DNA of 43,764 nt from the NCBI GenBank assembly GCA_002839435.1, contig PGYA01000036.1, positions 1 through 43,764 of the forward strand. The letters run 5' to 3'. The notes beneath the pieces were generated by a model. That model was not told the origin of the DNA. It saw only the letters and a list, made by a program, of their open reading frames with translations, and made no database searches. This document shows, in pieces, positions 1 to 7,763 of the stretch. This DNA is from Candidatus Riflebacteria bacterium HGW-Riflebacteria-2 (GTDB taxonomy: Bacteria > Muiribacteriota > Ozemobacteria > Ozemobacterales > Ozemobacteraceae). The position numbers and the translations under genes are program-made. Position 1 is the stretch's first letter. The number at the start of each line of letters is the position of its first letter.

Positions 1-627
1 GTGGTCGCAGGCCCCGAAGACATTTCTGCTCTGATCGAAGGTCTCGCAAGCGAAAATCTGACAGAATCAACCGTGAATCTGCTGCAGCAGGCTGCTGACA
101 ATGGCCGTGGCGTTATCTTTCCAATTATGGCGCCGGAGATAAATGGCAAGTTACGCCCGGCCTGGTTTGCTTTCAATCCGGAAACCTACGAAATGATCTC
201 GGTTCTCGACAATGGCGCGCATGGCTCGCTGGTCGAAAAGCCGATAACCGAGATAATCAGTGATGCCGCGAAGTATTCGGTTGGCTTTCTCATTGGCACC
301 AACGTTTCGCTCTGGTCGATGGTCACCTATTCGATCGTCTACGATGACGCAAAAAAAATTGTTAAAGCCGCCAAGGCCCTGAGTCTGGAAATCGCCAAAT
401 GCATCAAGGATGTCGGCAAGCCTCTGGATGCGCTGCTGCCCGACATTCCTGATTCTTACACGGCCAAAGAACTCGAAGCTTCAGTCGGCCCGGCCACCAT
501 CAAGGTCGGCTTCGGCAACCTGTCGGCCGATGGCTTCAAACTGATGACCAAACCCTCAATAAGCTTCAACTTCAGCTATCAGTCAGGTTTTGAAGACGCA
601 GTAAAACTCTATTTCAAGGGAAACTGA
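1..627 (+). CDS. C-terminal part of an unknown protein (5' end outside window)
   Basis: The reading frame is open from the first base and ends at a TGA at 625-627. The GTG at base 1 cannot be judged as a start because nothing upstream is visible, so this is most likely the last 208 residues of a longer protein. The visible part has no signal peptide and no motif that I recognise. It has a moderately hydrophobic stretch around residues 92-110 followed by a lysine-rich helix and a C-terminal part with alternating hydrophobic residues that could be beta-strands. A strong hairpin terminator follows 22 bases after the stop. The gene is convergent with the esterase on the other strand. Function unknown. 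Confidence 0.6.
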   Translation: MVAGPEDISALIEGLASENLTESTVNLLQQAADNGRGVIFPIMAPEINGKLRPAWFAFNPETYEMISVLDNGAHGSLVEKPITEIISDAAKYSVGFLIGTNVSLWSMVTYSIVYDDAKKIVKAAKALSLEIAKCIKDVGKPLDALLPDIPDSYTAKELEASVGPATIKVGFGNLSADGFKLMTKPSISFNFSYQSGFEDAVKLYFKGN

Positions 628-648
628 TCCTGAAATAGATAACACAGA

Positions 649-682
649 GACCGGCAGCAGATAACTGCTGCCGGTCTTTTTT
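649..682 (+). terminator. Rho-independent terminator
   Basis: A perfect 12-bp stem (GACCGGCAGCAG at 649-660 with its complement at 665-676) closes on an ATAA loop and is followed directly by six T residues at 677-682. It ends the transcript of the preceding plus-strand gene. The T run exists only on the plus strand side, so it should act mainly in that direction. The stop codon of the convergent esterase gene begins at the very next base. Confidence 0.9.
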
Positions 683-1879
683 CTAGTTGCTTGGGCCGAG
701 CAGATAGCGCAGGGGAAGGTGCAGGCGCTGGTGCCACGATTTTTCCGAGTGGGTGGCACCGCTGAACTCGCGGTAGCGCATGCCTTTGAACTCTGGTGCA
801 TTTTTGCCGATCTCGCCGGCCAGCTTGCGGGTATACTCGATGGCTTCGTCGCCTTCGCGGGTGCCCATATCGACCCAGATGCGACCTTTATAGCCGGCTA
901 TGTTGTGCTCGAGCAGCCAGTCGATAATGGCGCCGTTCGCCCACCAGATCGATGGCGACATGGCGATGATACCGCCAAATGTCTGCGGGCGCGTGATGCC
1001 GGCATACAGCGAAATCAGGCCGCCGAGCGACGATCCGCCGATAAAGGTACTGGCGCGGTCGGGGCGGGTGCGGAATTGCCCGTCGATCATCGGTTTAAGC
1101 TCTTCGACAATGAATTTAACGTAATTGTCGCCGTTGCCGCCGCTGTGCTTCGGGTCGGGAAAAGGCGTGTATTCGCTCATGCGGTCTGCGGTATTACATA
1201 TGCCGACAACTATGGCTTCGTTGAGCTGGCCCGCGTGACTGCCGGCGATGTAATCGAGCATGACCTCATCGACGCCCCATTCATTGCCGCCAAACGCGGT
1301 ATTGGCATCGAAAAGGTTCTGCCCGTCGTGCATGTAGATTACGGGGTAGCGCAGCGTGTGGTTGCGCGGGTAGGAAGGCGGCAACCAGACGATAACATCG
1401 CGGGCCGGTTCAAGATGTTCTGATTTTACCGATCTTAACAGCGAATACCAGCCAGAAATTTCAGGCTGAGCCGGCGTTGCCTGCAGCTGGTCGGCCCATG
1501 CTTCCACGGTTATACGTTCACTGTGCTCTGTGTTACCGCTGATGCGAAGTTTGCGATTGGTTTTTTCGTGGCCTTGTGCCGTCTTTTCGACGCTGGTGAA
1601 ACTGCCACGGGTGAATTTGAATTCGATTTCGCTGCCGGCAGGAAAGTTGGCAGCAAACTCGTAGAGTTGCGGCCCGATTTCTTTCAGCTGCGCGCCTTTG
1701 CCGTTCCAGTTGCCGAGCTGATCGTGGTTGCCGGTGATCCAGATTTGTGCGTCATCTGGCGTCGTTGCCGGAACGCTCACAACCAGAACGCAGCTGGCAG
1801 CCAAAACGCCATTAGCCGGTAAAAGCAGGCAAATCAGCAACAGGGCGGTCAAAAATCGGTTAAAATATCTATTTCGCAT
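683..1879 (-). CDS. Secreted esterase with N-terminal CBM20 starch-binding domain
   Basis: The start is placed at the ATG at 1879-1877 because it begins a clear signal peptide (MRNRYFNRF, a long Leu/Ile core, then ANGVLAA) and has the Shine-Dalgarno GAGGAAA six bases upstream; a longer frame to 1921 would bury the signal peptide. The product is about 398 residues. After the signal, roughly residues 28-130 resemble a CBM20 domain (ITGNHDQLGNWN, EFKFTRG, then an NRKL strand). The rest is an alpha/beta-hydrolase of the putative esterase family (PF00756): the substrate strand YMHDGQNLFD, the nucleophile elbow GGSSLGG and a C-terminal ATHSEKSW with the likely catalytic His. It probably acts in the periplasm or outside the cell on an acylated or polysaccharide-linked ester. 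The real substrate is unknown. Confidence 0.82.
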   Translation of the reverse strand: MRNRYFNRFLTALLLICLLLPANGVLAASCVLVVSVPATTPDDAQIWITGNHDQLGNWNGKGAQLKEIGPQLYEFAANFPAGSEIEFKFTRGSFTSVEKTAQGHEKTNRKLRISGNTEHSERITVEAWADQLQATPAQPEISGWYSLLRSVKSEHLEPARDVIVWLPPSYPRNHTLRYPVIYMHDGQNLFDANTAFGGNEWGVDEVMLDYIAGSHAGQLNEAIVVGICNTADRMSEYTPFPDPKHSGGNGDNYVKFIVEELKPMIDGQFRTRPDRASTFIGGSSLGGLISLYAGITRPQTFGGIIAMSPSIWWANGAIIDWLLEHNIAGYKGRIWVDMGTREGDEAIEYTRKLAGEIGKNAPEFKGMRYREFSGATHSEKSWHQRLHLPLRYLLGPSN

Positions 1880-1970
1880 GTATTTCCTCGGTTTGAATAC
1901 GAATTGGTTTGTCTGAGTCACTCTATGATAATACTATGGATTCAAGGTTATTTCACCTGGCTGTCAATTG

Positions 1971-2000
1971 TTGGCAAGCAATGGCCGGTTAGGGTAAACT
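1971..2000 (+). promoter_or_regulatory. Possible sigma70-type promoter
   Basis: TTGGCA at 1971-1976 and TAAACT at 1995-2000 are separated by 18 bases and lie just upstream of the secreted protein gene at 2028. Both boxes deviate from consensus, so this is only a candidate. Confidence 0.3.
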
Positions 2001-2027
2001 TTTGCCAGAATCAAGTGAGGAGGGTTT

Positions 2028-2672
2028 ATGCGAACCAGTTATATTTTGTTTGTTCTCTTGGTGGCTTCTCTTTCTTTTTGCAGTTTTGCCAGGGCTCAAG
2101 ATGCCTCTTTGCTGCCGGCTGATGCGGTAAATGTCAAGATGCAGTCGGCTCCGGCCAACGAAATGATGGTGATGCTCGAGCAGAGCGGTTTCATTCCATA
2201 CAAAGGGCATAGTGGAAGCGATGCCAGCACTGTTTTTGAAGCCGGCGAAGACGGCACCGAGTATGGCGACAATGAATATACCAAGGTCAGCCTGAGCATA
2301 ATGTATTACAAGGCTTCTTTTAAGGCTGCTTTCGATCAGATGATACAGCTTGCGCATCCGTCTCTGAATATGCAGCAGGAAGAAGAGAACGCCAAATCCG
2401 GAGGCACGCCGTATGGTGATATGTTGCTGGCCCGCTCGGTCAACCGCACGCCGGTAAATGACGGTGAAATGTTGTTGATCACCGATGTTATCAAGTGCAT
2501 TGAATCACAGCATCCGAATTATGCCAAAACAAACTGGCAGTCTTACGCGGTTGTCGGTTCGAGTATCATCAGTCTGTCAGGCTCTTACAACAGCAGTGAC
2601 GCCAAGCTGGCCCGCCGCCTTCACAACGAAACCGTCGCCAACGTCAAAAAAAGCGCGCAGCTGGCCGAGTGA
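2028..2672 (+). CDS. Secreted protein of unknown function
   Basis: The ATG at 2028 has a strong GAGGAGG ribosome site seven bases upstream. The 214-residue product starts with a typical signal peptide (MRTSYILFVLLVASLSF, cleavage near SFARAQ-D). The mature part is acidic, has no transmembrane segment and contains one Cys in IKCIESQHPNY. I recognise no catalytic motif or domain family. It stands alone on its strand between two minus-strand genes, and its end lies 34 bases from the convergent unknown gene. Periplasmic or secreted location is an inference from the signal peptide. Confidence 0.75.
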   Translation: MRTSYILFVLLVASLSFCSFARAQDASLLPADAVNVKMQSAPANEMMVMLEQSGFIPYKGHSGSDASTVFEAGEDGTEYGDNEYTKVSLSIMYYKASFKAAFDQMIQLAHPSLNMQQEEENAKSGGTPYGDMLLARSVNRTPVNDGEMLLITDVIKCIESQHPNYAKTNWQSYAVVGSSIISLSGSYNSSDAKLARRLHNETVANVKKSAQLAE

Positions 2673-2706
2673 TTTGATCTTCTGCCAGACGTCTGAATGA
2701 GGCTGA

Positions 2707-3522
2707 TCAGCTTTCGGCCGGGCCCCACAGGTGTCCCTGTAGCCAGATCAGCGCGTTAATGCAGTCGCCGGCTTTCGGCAGGCGGGCCTTGCCGAGAGTT
2801 TTGCCGGTCAGCAACAGATCGATCTCAATTTCTTCTGCACTGGAAGTCCTGGCAATAAGCGTTTTGACCAGCCAGAACTTCTGCCCGGGCATGGCAAAAT
2901 CATACTCCTCAACACTTCTGACCAGGCCTGCCGTTTCGTAATGGTCGGCGCCCAGCTCGGCTCGTTGAAAAAGCGCTTCCATAAACTCGCCATCAGTGAT
3001 TTCGAGATGGTAGACAAATCCGCGCAGAACAAAATGGTAAGCCGCATCCTTCTGATAAATAGTGCGGTTGGCCAGGTAGTGGGCATCGTAAAATGTCAGT
3101 GCCAGTTCTTCGTCTTCGCCGATGTAAGCCGCAAGCTGTGCTTCGAGCCGATTAGCGTAAAGCCGCGTTTCGAGCAGACGACAGCGATGTTTGACGCCGT
3201 CGCCGATAAATGGGAAAACGGCAGCCAGCGAGTTGCATTGGCCCTGCTGGTCACTGCGAATGATGCTGGTCAATCCGCAGCGCATCGAAGGCCAATTTAA
3301 TAGAAAGCCAGCCGGTTCACTGCTGGCCGCTGGCGGTGCCAGTTCAGGCCGCAGCGATGCACAGGTGGTCGCCACGAGACTGCTGGTGATGATACTGGTC
3401 ATCGACGCAAAGAGTTCTTCTGTGTTTTCGTAAAAAAGTTCGAGCTGGTCAAGATGCCCGGGAGAAGCGTCTTCGCTCAGCTCGCTGATAAGATCGTCAA
3501 ACAAAAACAATTTGTCGGTCAT
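2707..3522 (-). CDS. Conserved-looking cytoplasmic protein of unknown function
   Basis: A 271-residue protein without signal peptide or membrane segments. It starts 15 bases after the stop of the aldo/keto reductase gene and has a GGAAATAA ribosome site, so the two are almost certainly one transcript. The N-terminal third is acidic and helical, the middle carries several His and Tyr residues (FYDAHY, HFVLRGFVYHLEITDGEF), and the C-terminus ends in IWLQGHLWGP. I do not recognise a family. The close link to a ferredoxin-type oxidoreductase suggests a role connected with that enzyme, but nothing in the sequence shows what it is. Confidence 0.65.
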   Translation of the reverse strand: MTDKLFLFDDLISELSEDASPGHLDQLELFYENTEELFASMTSIITSSLVATTCASLRPELAPPAASSEPAGFLLNWPSMRCGLTSIIRSDQQGQCNSLAAVFPFIGDGVKHRCRLLETRLYANRLEAQLAAYIGEDEELALTFYDAHYLANRTIYQKDAAYHFVLRGFVYHLEITDGEFMEALFQRAELGADHYETAGLVRSVEEYDFAMPGQKFWLVKTLIARTSSAEEIEIDLLLTGKTLGKARLPKAGDCINALIWLQGHLWGPAES

Positions 3523-3537
3523 TTTGTTATTTCCGCA

Positions 3538-4698
3538 CTATTGCTCAAACACCGCTTTTACTGCGGCGAGCTCGTTCATTATGCTGATCTGCTGCGGACA
3601 GTGGGCTTCGCAGCGCCCGCATCTGATACAGTTGCTGGCGCGGGCGCCCGGTGCCATCTGAAAGCCGTATTGCATGCGAACAGTATCCTGAAAGCTTTCG
3701 TCGAGCATGTGAAAGCTGTTATACATCTGAAAATTCTTTGGTATATCGACTCCGCTCGGGCAGGGCATGCAGTAGCCGCAGCTGGTGCAGGGAACTTTGC
3801 TGCGTGCTTTAAAGGCCGCCTGCGCCTGAAGCATGATTTCTTTCTCGGCGTCTGAAAAAGCCTGGGCTTCGGCCTGAGCCGCGACGCACAGATTTTCTTC
3901 GACATGCTCGATCGCGCTCATACCACTTAAAACCGTCGAAATGCGCGGATCATCATACAGCCAGCGCAGCGCCCACTCGACCGCTGACCGCTTGAAACCA
4001 GACTTCTCAAAGATCTTGTTGACACTTGTCGGCAAATTGCGCGCGAGCGAGCCGCCGCGCAGGGGTTCCATGACCACGATGCCGAGACCTTGGTCGGCCG
4101 CGTAGGCCAGGCCTTCTGCTCCGGCCTGATAGTTTGTGTCGATGTAGTTATATTGAATCTGGCAGAAAGACCAGTTGTAGGCATCAACAACCGTTTTAAA
4201 GGTCGGCAGGTCGTCATGAAACGAGAAGCCGGCATGCCCGATGCGCCCGTCTTTAAGCGCCGCATCGAGAAAGCTGAAAATATGGTGACTGGTAAGGTTT
4301 TCCCAGAAACCTTTGTTAATTGAGTGAACCAGATAAAAGTCGATGTGATCGGTTGCCAGTCGCTTGAGCTGTGCGTTGAGGTATTTATCCATGTCGGCGC
4401 GGCAGGTGATCAACCAGCTTGGCAGTTTGGTGGCAAGCTGCACTTTATTGCGCAGGCCACCCTGTAGCGCTTTCGCGACAAAAGGTTCGCTCTCGCCGGG
4501 ATTCGCAAAGCCGGTGCCATGGTAAGGGTAGGCGGTATCGACATAATTTACCCCGCTGTCTATGGCCTGGTGCAGCATTCTGGTGGCGAGCGGAACATCG
4601 ATGTTATTCGCGACTCCGTCGATGACCGGCAGCCGCATGCAGCCGAAACCGAGCTGCGAAACCTTCACCCCTGTTTTGCCAATAGTTCTGAATTTCAT
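3538..4698 (-). CDS. Aldo/keto reductase with C-terminal ferredoxin-type cysteine clusters
   Basis: 386 residues. The first ~290 form an aldo/keto reductase TIM barrel: the tetrad residues are visible as YVDTAYPYHG (Asp and Tyr), ATKLPS (Lys) and LVHSIN (His). The last ~90 residues carry two cysteine groups, CTSCGYCMPCP and CIRCGRCEAHCP, of the type that binds [4Fe-4S] clusters. This is the architecture of the Fe-S-containing aldo/keto reductase subfamily common in anaerobes. Electrons could therefore come from or go to a ferredoxin as well as NAD(P)H. The substrate is unknown. The ATG at 4698 follows a GAGG site nine bases upstream. It is the first gene of a two-gene unit with the unknown protein downstream. 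Confidence 0.88.
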   Translation of the reverse strand: MKFRTIGKTGVKVSQLGFGCMRLPVIDGVANNIDVPLATRMLHQAIDSGVNYVDTAYPYHGTGFANPGESEPFVAKALQGGLRNKVQLATKLPSWLITCRADMDKYLNAQLKRLATDHIDFYLVHSINKGFWENLTSHHIFSFLDAALKDGRIGHAGFSFHDDLPTFKTVVDAYNWSFCQIQYNYIDTNYQAGAEGLAYAADQGLGIVVMEPLRGGSLARNLPTSVNKIFEKSGFKRSAVEWALRWLYDDPRISTVLSGMSAIEHVEENLCVAAQAEAQAFSDAEKEIMLQAQAAFKARSKVPCTSCGYCMPCPSGVDIPKNFQMYNSFHMLDESFQDTVRMQYGFQMAPGARASNCIRCGRCEAHCPQQISIMNELAAVKAVFEQ

Positions 4699-4779
4699 GC
4701 TGTAACCTCGCTTTTGTATCTGTTCCTGGTTGCGGCAACTGCGGTGGGCTTTTGCTGCAAGGTGTATCGAAAAACGTCT

Positions 4780-5286
4780 TTATTCAAGTTCATGCTCATA
4801 CAGGCGCAGGGCTGATTCAGAGAAGCAGCAGAAGATAACTTCTGTAAGCGCCGGATTCTGCGCAACGAAACTGCGCACGGTGGCGACAGCGATCTTTGTC
4901 GCTTCTTCGGTCGGGTAACCGTAAACTCCTGTGCTGATACCCGGAAAGGCGATGGACTTGAGCCCATATTCTACTGCCAGTTCGAGACTGCGCCGGTAAC
5001 ACGAAGCCAGCAGTTCGGGTTCGCCGCTTGTGCCGCCATACCAAACCGGTCCGACTGTGTGAATGACATGTTTTGCCGGCAGCCGGTAACCTCTGGTGAT
5101 TTTTGCATCGCCGGTGCGGCAGCCGTTCAGTTGGCGGCATTCCTGCAACAGTTCGGACCCGGCGGCACGATGAATGGCGCCATCGACTCCACCGCCGCCA
5201 AGCAAGGTTTCATTGGCGGCATTAACTATCGCGTCGGTCGCCAGCGTAGTAATATCGCAGCAGACCGCGTGAATTCTGGTTGTCAT
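4780..5286 (-). CDS. Macro-domain protein, probable O-acetyl-ADP-ribose deacetylase
   Basis: A 168-residue single-domain protein that matches the MacroD/YmdB type almost end to end. Visible are the ADP-ribose-binding segments DAIVNAANE, the glycine loop [15 protein letters not shown] and the phosphate-binding strand [15 protein letters not shown], followed by the family's usual CFSE segment. Such enzymes hydrolyse O-acetyl-ADP-ribose or remove mono-ADP-ribose from proteins. The ATG at 5286 has the ribosome site AGGGGGAA about six bases upstream. It lies 81 bases upstream of the aldo/keto reductase gene on the same strand, so co-transcription is possible but not certain. Confidence 0.9.
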   Translation of the reverse strand: MTTRIHAVCCDITTLATDAIVNAANETLLGGGGVDGAIHRAAGSELLQECRQLNGCRTGDAKITRGYRLPAKHVIHTVGPVWYGGTSGEPELLASCYRRSLELAVEYGLKSIAFPGISTGVYGYPTEEATKIAVATVRSFVAQNPALTEVIFCCFSESALRLYEHELE

Positions 5287-5363
5287 GGCTGGTTCCCCCT
5301 GAGTGAATTTCAGGTTTTACATCGCCATTCTAACGCGTTTGCGCGACAATCACCAGCAATAAT

Positions 5364-6458
5364 CTACTCTTTGTGCGAACTCATCAGGTCGATCATGCCG
5401 GTGACCCCCCAGCTTCTAAAGCGCTCAACCTCTTTGGCGACATCGACCGGGTCGAAGGTTGAGGTGCTGTTCCAGATCGATACCTTGCCATAAGGCTCGA
5501 GCTTTTTAACGATTTTCGGGGTCACCCACTCGGCGCGCAGTGCATACATGATCGGCTGACCGGCGGTTTTGGCATATTCGATCAGGCGGTCGGCGGCTGC
5601 CATAGTGTATTTTCCGTCCTTGCTGCTGCCACCACCCGGCGAAAGCTTGATGCGGCAGCCGGGAAAAGTCGCGCGAATCGCTTTGATACGGGCGTCGGCC
5701 TCTGCATTCGGCCCGCTGCCAGGCTGGCTGACGTTGATATTCAAAATCAGGCGGCGTTCGTCGATGTTATATTTTTTGAGAATGGCCAGCACGCCGTCGA
5801 GAGCTGAGTTGTCTTTGAGATCGACCTTGATACCGCGCTCTGACTTTGCTACGATGCGCACCCAGTCTTCGAACAGCATGCCGTTGGTCTGAAACGAATC
5901 ATGCGCAGTCACCGGTCTCGGCTCGCCATCGATAAACGGAATATACTGGCGCAGCGGGCCTTCTGGCCTGACGTCGCACTCAAACCAGTTGCAGTCACTC
6001 TCGAGTGCCTTTTTCAGCTCGCCGTAAGTGTTGGTGTAGTGCGCGTTTACCACGTCGGCTATGTCGCCGTCGAGCGGCCAGCCTTTTGCTTTGTTCTTTT
6101 CCGCGATTTCTTCGAGTTTTTTGCGGTCTTTGTCGCTCAGCGTCTTCTGTTTGAAAAACGCCCTGATGCGCGTCAGTTTGGGCACAATCTTGCAAAGCTC
6201 GCTGAAACCACGCGAAACCTTTTCCTTTTTATCTTTAAAGAAGCCGACAACCGAATTGCCGAATGATTTGAGACCAGACAACAGGCCGCCCTTTTTTTGG
6301 GCCGGGGCCGCTTCAGATGCCTGACTGCTGTCTCGGTCAATTTTGATCGGCTCTTCAGCCGCCGTCAGCGGGTTGGTGGCGACGAGCAGCCGGTGTGCAG
6401 CATCCGCCTGCGAGCACAGACACAATATTATCAATAAGCCAGGCAGCAGATACTTCAT
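5364..6458 (-). CDS. Secreted FAM151/menorin-like (DUF2181) protein
   Basis: The start is set at the ATG at 6458-6456, which has GGGAGGAA just upstream and begins a signal peptide (MKYLLPGLLIILCLCSQADAA); a frame reaching 6488 would add ten unlikely residues. The product is about 364 residues. Residues ~50-130 are lysine-rich and probably helical. From about residue 135 it follows the FAM151/menorin domain order: NAHYTNTYGELKKAL, then FECDVR, PVTAHD, GIKVDLKDNSALDGV, ILNINV and YALRAEW. That family has the phosphodiesterase-like TIM barrel seen in glycerophosphodiesterases. The acidic and His residues of the metal site (ECDV, TAHD, KVDLK) are present. Family assignment is by pattern memory and enzyme activity is inferred. 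Confidence 0.65.
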   Translation of the reverse strand: MKYLLPGLLIILCLCSQADAAHRLLVATNPLTAAEEPIKIDRDSSQASEAAPAQKKGGLLSGLKSFGNSVVGFFKDKKEKVSRGFSELCKIVPKLTRIRAFFKQKTLSDKDRKKLEEIAEKNKAKGWPLDGDIADVVNAHYTNTYGELKKALESDCNWFECDVRPEGPLRQYIPFIDGEPRPVTAHDSFQTNGMLFEDWVRIVAKSERGIKVDLKDNSALDGVLAILKKYNIDERRLILNINVSQPGSGPNAEADARIKAIRATFPGCRIKLSPGGGSSKDGKYTMAAADRLIEYAKTAGQPIMYALRAEWVTPKIVKKLEPYGKVSIWNSTSTFDPVDVAKEVERFRSWGVTGMIDLMSSHKE

Positions 6459-6556
6459 AAATTCCTCCCGAAACATTTCATTCATCACATATTACCACGC
6501 CCGTACCCCAAAAGTTTTTCAAGCCGTGTTCAGTCGGTAATAATCCATAAAAGTCA

Positions 6557-6653
6557 TCCGCAGATTAAAGGATTAACGCAGATTATTCGGACGTTTTTCA
6601 GCTTTTTTTGCTGCTGTCCGAAAAATGTCTGCGCAATCTGCGCAAATCTGCGG
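6557..6653. repeat. Inverted pair of ATCTGCG repeats with a central hairpin
   Basis: TCCGCAGATT at 6557-6566 is the exact reverse complement of AATCTGCGGA at 6644-6653. Inside lie further copies of the heptamer (CGCAGATT at 6578-6585; CAATCTGCG at 6634-6642) and a smaller hairpin, TTCGGAC (6586-6592) with GTCCGAA (6616-6622), around a T-rich loop. The whole is a 97-base imperfect palindrome between two minus-strand genes. It may help end the transcript of the upstream gene (stop at 6662). The same heptamer pair returns at 7439-7471 and 20331-20362. Confidence 0.65.
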
Positions 6654-6661
6654 AGAACTTT

Positions 6662-7315
6662 TCAGATGGCGTTGTCGCTGTTAAGTATTTTTTTGAGTTC
6701 GATGACAGGGTCGAGAATGGAGACGGTGTCAGCCAGGTCGGCGGCGGTGAGAGCCTGTTGCATGCAGACAATACATTCGGAAAGGGTTTTTAGTCCGATT
6801 TTTTTGCGGAATCCTTCAATCTGCTCAGGAATGACAAAGCCGATTGAACTTTCGGTCTGGCAGAGCTTCTTTTCGAGCAGCATAGCGCGAGTTTTCTGCC
6901 AGGTTTCAGCCGATATGCGCTGGTCTTTGACGGCACTGAAGAATTGTCGCGAAACCTTTTCGGCATTCTGCCGGTCAAAGTCTTCTGGCGCTTCGATACT
7001 GCTGAGACGGTTTATAATGCTTGTGTGCATGAGAGCCAGCAGCAGCGGCCCGTCGTAAAATGCGCGCAATATCGCAAAGCCACTCATGCCCGGTTGTGTG
7101 CCATGCGCAATGTTATCGGCAAATATCTTTACGGCTGAGACCATCTCGTGACTGGTTTCTTCATCAAGAATGAAACGCTCAGAAAGACTTGCGCTCTGCC
7201 AGATCAGACAGTCGGCCATTCCCTGGCGCAGGGTGAGCATGCTGCGCCAGGCCGCAAAAGCGAAGATGCCAAAGGTGCAGGCGACTATCAGCGCAATAAT
7301 TTTAGCCCATTTCAT
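6662..7315 (-). CDS. Membrane-anchored protein of unknown function
   Basis: 217 residues starting MKWAKIIALIVACTFGIFAFAAW, which is either an uncleaved N-terminal anchor or a signal peptide. The rest is predicted to be mainly alpha-helical, with pairs of Cys residues at CLIW and ECIVCM, and no recognised motif. The stop codon touches the inverted ATCTGCG repeat, and the start faces the repeat-rich intergenic region. No strong ribosome site precedes the ATG at 7315 (only a weak GAGCTG), so a slightly different start cannot be excluded. Function unknown. Confidence 0.6.
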   Translation of the reverse strand: MKWAKIIALIVACTFGIFAFAAWRSMLTLRQGMADCLIWQSASLSERFILDEETSHEMVSAVKIFADNIAHGTQPGMSGFAILRAFYDGPLLLALMHTSIINRLSSIEAPEDFDRQNAEKVSRQFFSAVKDQRISAETWQKTRAMLLEKKLCQTESSIGFVIPEQIEGFRKKIGLKTLSECIVCMQQALTAADLADTVSILDPVIELKKILNSDNAI

Positions 7316-7391
7316 GCGGTTTCAGCTCTTATGTGAATTTTTGTCTATGCAAATTATATCATCAGGTCGGGTTGTGGTTGTATAATTGTTT

Positions 7392-7419
7392 CGATACCGA
7401 TACCGATACCGATACCGAT
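7392..7419. repeat. Tandem hexamer repeat (CGATAC)
   Basis: Four full copies and a partial fifth of CGATAC lie head to tail in the divergent intergenic region between 7315 and 7764. It is a simple microsatellite-like array that could vary in copy number by slippage. It is not inside a gene, and it is about 345 bases from the next start codon. Confidence 0.85.
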
Positions 7420-7438
7420 TGAAGAAAAGAGAGAAAGT

Positions 7439-7471
7439 TATCCACAGATTACACCGATAACGCAGATTTTG
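7439..7471. repeat. ATCTGCG-type intergenic repeat
   Basis: Read on the minus strand this contains AATCTGCGTTATC and, 11 bases further, TAATCTGTGGATA. This is the same paired-heptamer pattern as the copies at 6557-6653 and 20331-20362. It follows the hexamer array by about 20 bases. Confidence 0.6.
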
Positions 7472-7511
7472 TTTGGTAAAGATTTAATTCCGAGTGGAGT
7501 TATTATAGTGA

Positions 7512-7634
7512 GTGCGTAGACAGGGATCTCATAAGCGAAAACTTCGAGCCAGGCAATATTGACGCAAAGCCATGGCTATTTACCATAGATTGCGCCTGGT
7601 GAGAGTTGTAGCGTTGAGACCCTGTCGAGAGCAC
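7512..7634 (+). other. Structured repeat element, copy 1 (candidate ncRNA or ERIC-like palindrome)
   Basis: A nested set of complementary segments: GTGC 7512-7515 with GCAC 7631-7634; GACAGGG 7519-7525 with CCCTGTC 7620-7626; TCTCA 7527-7531 with TGAGA 7615-7619; AACT 7540-7543 with AGTT 7604-7607; CCAGGC 7549-7554 with GCCTGG 7594-7599; and an apical ATGG/CCAT (7572-7575 with 7583-7586). Copy 2 at 18003-18127 shares the loops: 22 bases at 7534-7555, TTGACGCAA at 7559-7567, and GAGAGTTGTAGCG at 7601-7613. Several stems differ between the copies but still pair. Copy 1 lies about 130 bases upstream of the membrane spermidine-synthase-like gene and in the same direction. The strand shown is arbitrary for a near-palindrome. 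Confidence 0.75.
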
Positions 7635-7763
7635 GGGTAACAAGGCATAACTTGTAACTATAAATTACGCAATATAGGCACCCACCTAAGACTGAATCTT
7701 TATTTTGTTTGAGCGTTCGTAAGCGTAATCGATCAATGCAATAACGATACGGCTGGAGCGAGA

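Noticed and set aside
7392..7419. Possible CRISPR array
   Set aside because: The array has a 6-base unit with no spacers and there are no cas genes in the window.
7559..7571. GACGCAAAGCC in copy 1 of the structured element, as in c-di-GMP-I (GEMM) riboswitches
   Set aside because: In GEMM RNAs a hairpin of more than ten bases separates GGCAAAC from GGGACGCAAAGCC. Here only three bases lie between GGCAA and TGACGCAA, copy 2 does not keep the second half of the match, and the 3' GGTAGCGGG part is absent.
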